This document shows positions 47,701 through 54,000 of a DNA stretch of 64,000 nucleotides, piece after piece. The notes beneath the pieces were generated by a model that saw only the letters and a program-made list of their open reading frames with translations, had not been told where the DNA came from and ran no database searches. The position numbers and the translations under genes were made by a program. The first letter of the stretch is position 1. Every line of letters begins with the position of its first letter. The DNA is from Corallium rubrum (taxonomy: Eukaryota; Cnidaria; Anthozoa; Scleralcyonacea; Coralliidae): contig OZ035997.1 of the NCBI GenBank assembly GCA_964035015.1, positions 89,161,965 to 89,225,964 on the forward strand. Reading direction: 5' to 3'.

Positions 47701-50700
47701 CAGGAAATGATTCTTTAAAAACATGACGCTGAATTGTCGACGATAATTCGTCGAACATGCTACATTATCGTCGCATTATCCGTCTGACGGAGACGAATTT
47801 AATTGTCGAGACGAATTTAATCCGTATGTCGAATGTAATCGAGTTATGTCGCACTTTCGTAATGGGTTTCGTTCAATTTTCCGACATTTGTCGCACTATA
47901 TAGTTTCAAGGTGTACGCCAATTAATGGGTGGATGCTATTCGGAGGTATATAGTTGTACTTTTCTGATGTTTTCTTGAACAACTATACCTCCGACCACGG
48001 CATAGTATCCACCCATTGACGTTGAAGCTAGTGCGACAAGTGGAAAATTGAACGAAACCCGTTACACAACATGCATGTTCCAACGGAGGCGTAGGAGGAT
48101 GTTTTGGGGTAGGGGGCTGAATGTCGTCGTGCCTTGGGCGCGACGAACCGCTAGGAAGATCCGGATTTTAGAGTCTCTGTAATGGCGTTTCTTGCATTTT
48201 GAGTACCCTGGGTGCCAGAGGTTCTTCCACGCTCGCAGGGGGGGTTAGTAGGGGATTATATGGGGATATATTTGAAAGAGGAAAAGGGCGAGCAGGAAGA
48301 ACCTCTGGAGCAGAGCGCGATTTCTCTGATCCCGCCGAACCAATCAAAATGCTAAGATGACATTTTTAGTCAGAAACTTGGATGTAAATTCTGATTGGTC
48401 AAAATAAAAAAACATATCTAACGAGCTGTTTTATTGAATATCGAACGCTTACGTCATCGTCCAAAAGTTGACATAATTATACAAGCGTCTGCATGTCAAT
48501 ATTTCATAGGATTCACAAACACAAACAAACAATTCTGCTGTTGGTTCATCGTTATACATGTAAACAAAGGTTTCTTTGGTAAAATGACTTTACTTTCTCG
48601 CGAAGATTTCTCTGAGTGTGTGGTAATGTTTTAAAGCATTTCCCCGAGGTTTAGCTCAGTGAGAAATCAAGCTGAATGTCTGTTCAATTTCATGCAACAA
48701 CGTGATGTCTTTGCCATGTTACCAACTGGTTTTGGAAAATCTCTAATTTTCCAACTGGTTCCAGCTATGTGTCAAGAGCTTTTTGATATTGGCTACACGA
48801 CTTTCCCGAAAAATGCTGTAATGCTCGTGTTGTGTCCGTTGATTTCTTTGATCGAATCACACATGAAGGAATTATTAAGCGACGTCAGCAACGAGACGTC
48901 TTCGTCATTGAAAATATATATATGACAAACAACAAGATAGCATCGTTGAAATATATCTTGTAAGTATGTTGTTAGAAATCTATAAGCTTTAAACCGACTT
49001 CATGTGAGACGTTAAGTAAATAAATATTTATTTATTGAGTGAACATTTTGGACATTTGAAAAAATTCCATATAACCCAGAAACATAAGCCATACAGCAAA
49101 GGGAAGCTTATGAAATTTATAACAACATGCGTACAAGATAGCGTCCAACAATGCATAGTTTGGAAGTTATAACTGTCTGAGTGTCTGCATGACAAGTAAC
49201 AGACGGCGGATTTGAAAGTTTATGGTGAATATCGGGCAGCGTCATGTGGCCCGAACTAAAATCAAACCAGTTTTATTAAATTTGAGCAATTTTTAGTGGT
49301 CTAATGTATAGAAGACTGTCGAGACGATAGCATTATTACTTGTTTGAGAAATACAAAATAGAGTTGACTCTGGATTGTTAAAATATCATTACCCGTACGG
49401 CCCTCGGGTACGGCGGTTTCAAATTTCAAATCAAAACAGTAAAACACGGCTCGGCCGTGTTCCAGAGGTTTTTCGCGCTCGCCTTCCGGGTTGGCCCCTC
49501 CCACTTTACCGCCTGGCTTCCTCGTGTGTCCCCGTTACCCAGGGTACATTTTGAGAGGAGATTTAAGAGACTTCTGAAGATTATAAAATACCAATTAATA
49601 CATGTTTGCTCTAAAAAAGGGTTCTCGATCGCCAATTAGTAGGAATTAAACACATAGTATCACTCAACAGAAAATTTAAATTTACCTTCTTCAGTTAACA
49701 CACGCCTGGGAGTGCGAAAAAAGAAAGATTGGATGTTTCCACGAGCCATCACACGTGTATATAAGGGGGGGGAGGGGGGGGGGGGGGGGCTCCAGCCCCA
49801 CAGTCCCCATGGCAGATTCATGTGACGAACGTTTGAGACCAATCTCATTAACCGACATCGTTATGAGATTATTCGAAAGATCTATGTGCAAGACAGAATT
49901 GTTACATATCACATATCATAGTGGATGCTAGTGATTCAGACCAGTTTGTCCAGCCCCACAGCTGCTTCCTACACCGGTGGACCAAAATTATCAATAGTTT
50001 GTTTTAAGCAAAACTACCAAGACCTTGGTACGAAAATAGGAATAATAACACATACAATAACCAAGACTGACAGAACATGAACTACAACACGAACTATGAC
50101 AAACCACAGCAAACTATCAAAACTCCACGTAACGGATTACCTAATAAGAAAAACTAACAATGATCACGACAAACTCTAAAATATTTTTACACGCATAACG
50201 TTGTCGTTGGGTTATTCAACCATGGAATCGGCATTATCAAAAGTCAAGCATGCGATTTAACGGTCTTTCCATTAGTGTTTTGCGGCGCAGGAAGTTGATT
50301 ATGCTTTAACCAAGTGAAATGTCAAATATTACATGTATACACAAATATTGCATGTACATAATTCTTCCCTTTGCCTTATTACCATTATACATACAGAACT
50401 TCTTACTAGCTTCTGTCAAAAATTTTCGTCTTATTTCTTACTTATTATTTTCTTTCCTTACAGGTATTTGAAAATCATGGCCATAAAATGGATACAAGCA
50501 TTTGGATTTTGATCGTGTTTTTTATTCTGATTCCAGTGTTTCTAATAGAGCGACCAGACATTCTAGCCGTGCTTGCCGTGATTGCAAATGTCATAATGGC
50601 AATATCTGCTGGGTCGTTATTGGTGTATGGTTTAATGAATGTTTCGAAATGGAAGGCGAACATGGCAGTAACATGGTCTAAACTTCCTTTGACAATTGGG

Positions 50701-51019
50701 GTTGTTTCATATGCTTTCGAAGTCGCTCCATTCGTAAGTAGTATAGGGAATCCTAATACAACATGAACCAGGAGAAGCCGCATATACAAAAACCAATATT
50801 TTTCGAGTCTTTATATGTTTATTTAGTTCTTGTATTCTGGGGCATTGAATGCTAGCTCTCAAAGGTCACCTTTAAGTCTAAAGCCTCATACATTAAACAT
50901 CTTAATATGCGTGGAATCATTTGCTTATATAAGTAGTCCTACACAGGAAGCTGTTACCGCTTGATATTTCAGTAATCCGTTTATGTCGAAATATTCCTGG
51001 GTTTGAGCATAGTTAATAG

Positions 51020-51070
<51 letters not shown>

Positions 51071-54000
51071 GGTTTGGAAACTCGCCCAAAGTGATTGTTC
51101 TATGTTTTTGTTCGACTGTTCAAGTTTATGGATATTTGTGCAATTTCATTTTGCACTTGTATTTTCTTTCACGATTTTGCAGTTGTATTTTCTGTATAAT
51201 GAAGCAGTCACCCAATAGCAACGCTCAGGTTTAATTAGCGAGTTGCTTCATCGTCACGTGTTGCGGTGCTTCATCGTCACGTGTCCATAGAATTTAGTTC
51301 CATATAAGGTGTCAGTTCAACACGACCATGCTTCATGTTGAGAGACAATAGAGCTTCCAAACCATGTTATGTTCTATCTATTAACTATGGTTTGAGTTTG
51401 AGAAAAAAATCGTGAATCTAGTATTGATCATACGAGTAAACTATAATTTCCAAATGAGGAATACCGGCGTTATCAGTTTCATTAAATGTTGTCTCCTTCT
51501 CGAGATATTTAAGTTTCTGAAACATGTAAAGTAAGTGCCTCGTGACGTCATTTTCGCACACAGGCAAAAATAAGATTTACAAAATGACTAATATCTCTGA
51601 AACTAAGAGTTAAAAATAATTCAAGAATACCTATGGGGAAAATACACTCCGACGTTCACATTATGTTGTTTCCATGGATACCGTTTGCAAATAGGCGACT
51701 CCATTTGTAAAACAAAAATGTATATTTTCTCTCCATAAAACAACTTTTACTGCAATACATTGGCATGAATATTTGTAGACACACAGATATTGTATTTTGA
51801 ATGTTTCAATCATCATATTCTTTTGAAAAGAAACATAAAATTAATATTTTAATTTTATAGTAAAAATATCCTAAACGGTTTTCGTAGCAACAACATGATG
51901 CGCACAGTGGAGTGTACTTTTATGATAACTATACTTGTGTAAAGTTTGGATTATTTCCACTTCATAGTTTCAGATATATTACTCATTTTGTAAATCTTAT
52001 TTTTGCCTGTGTGAGAAAATGACGTCACGAGGCACTTAATTTACATGTTTCAGAAACTTAAATATCTCGAGAACGAGACAATATTTTGTGAAACTGAAAA
52101 CACCGGTATTCCTCATTTGGAAGTTATAGTTTACTCGTATATCAATACTATAGATTCACGATTTTTTCGTCTTAGTGGCACTTTAAAGTTGGGTCTACCT
52201 TGGTTACTTATAGCTTTAGAATTTAATATTTCCGATTATAATTTTAGGATTTCGATAAGTGACCTCACTTTGCATCGATGAAGGGCTTCGCCCGGTCTTA
52301 AAACTAATCGTGCCAGCAATTTACCACCTTTTCACTTTGCTCTGCATGACAATATTTTTCGTTTTGAAGGCGTGAAAAAATCGTATTATATATATGTATG
52401 TCTATGTGTATGTATTTAATTTAAATTTTTTTCTATTCTTTAATTTTAGATTCTTATAGTGGAAAACGTAATGAAAAAGCCCAAACAAACGCCACTCGTC
52501 ATAAATTGGACCATGAGCATAGTTGTAGTTGTGTATTCTTTAATGGGCTCAATCGGTTACGCTGCCTGTCAAGATAAATGTGAAGATTCTATTATTCTTA
52601 ATCTTCCAGTGACGTGGTAAGTTGGTTTCTGCAAACAAGTATTTATAAATACTTTCTTACAAGTAAAATTTAACCAAAAGGAAGTTGTCCACAAAATTAA
52701 TATGACATATCCTTGTCGAAATATAGTAAGGCTTGAGTACTGCCGAAAATATGGAACGTAGTTTCTAACGTTTCGAGCGAAGGCCCTTCGTCAGAGAGAA
52801 AAAAACAGTTCCTAACGTTTCGAGCGAAGGCCCTTCGTCAGAGAGGGCCATCTTCTTTCTGACGAAGGGCCTTCGCTCGAAGAAACTACGTTCAATATTT
52901 TCGGCAGTACTCAAAACCTTACTATATTTCGATTTGTATTTCAACACTGCCTACGCAGCAGACCATACGTAATATGTAAAGGTCAACAATGAAGACTAGA
53001 CCGGGTTCTCAAGTACGAGGAATTCGTTCCAGTCCGAGGCGAAGCCGAGGACTGGAATGAATTCCGAGTACTTGAAAACCCGGTCTAGTCCGAATTGGAG
53101 GCCTTTACATGACTTCTCAAAATCACTTAGTGTATTCCCAAAATGAATTAGTGCATTAGTAATTAGTGTATGGATGAATAACCGATTGTGTGAAGTAATA
53201 TTTCAAGTCCAAGGACTTGAAATATTATTTCCAGTCCAAGGACTGGAAATAATATTTCAAGTCCTCTGCCCAGTACTTCCCTGGTATTTCAAGTCCCTTC
53301 ACGTGGTGCAATTCAGCGCTTCTGATTGATTGATTATCTCATGAATTATTAATGAGTTTGAGAATTTTATTTCACTGTTTGACATCTCCTTGCCTAGGGT
53401 TAAAAGTATAGAAGATTTCCAACGCATTCACTTTTGTTTCGTTTCGTTTGTTTCGTTTCGTTTTGTTTTTTCAACGCCTTAATTTATAGTTCCTATTTTA
53501 ATATCTTTTAGGTATTTTTCAGTTCTAAAAGTATTCATGGGATTAACTGCCTGTGTTAGTCTTAGTCTAATTTCATTCATTGCGTTTGATATCGCGTTGC
53601 CTACTTTACTAACACAAATCCCTGAGGAACGTCGCACACTAGTGTCTGTCTTATTGAGAATGTTTCTATTAACATTTGCATGTAAGTAACTCTTTCTGGA
53701 CTTTTCTATTCTTGATAATCAAGGTCTGTTTTAAGAATATTATCAATCCTGCCTGCCTGGTAAACTTTCTTTGCCGTTTGCTTATAGTGTTCAGTTAAAT
53801 CTACCATATCAGAAGAAACATGTTTTAAGCTACTTGTCTCCAACTTTAGCGGAAGAAAAATTGAAGGCACTGAAATTAAACTTAATTCATGCAGTAGAGG
53901 CGGCACGGGGAGGACTGGGGGGGACGTGTCCCCCCAATTATCTCTAAGGTCGAATTCAAGGAGAAAACTTGAGGGGCGGGAGGTTTTTGACTGAGATTTG

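Larger units (their letters stand above)
31692..50463 (+). other. SLC36-like intron 5 (18.8 kb, nested transposons)
   Basis: gttagt to tccttacag, phase 0. Flanking exons join exactly within a conserved loop, so no coding exon is missing. Everything between is mobile DNA on both strands: PLE, long-TIR element, gypsy, LINE, second PLE, TTAA element and helicase fragment. Confidence 0.85.
50734..52449 (+). other. SLC36-like intron 6
   Basis: gtaagt to aattttag, phase 0. Two adjoining foldback elements (51001-51404 and 51402-52170) occupy most of it. Confidence 0.7.
52617..53511 (+). other. SLC36-like intron 7
   Basis: Contains a PLE-terminal fragment with three hammerhead-like motifs (52700-52950), the hairpin 52976-53112, a short-palindrome cluster 53195-53290 and (GTTTC)n-like sequence near 53440. 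No exon seen. Confidence 0.7.
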
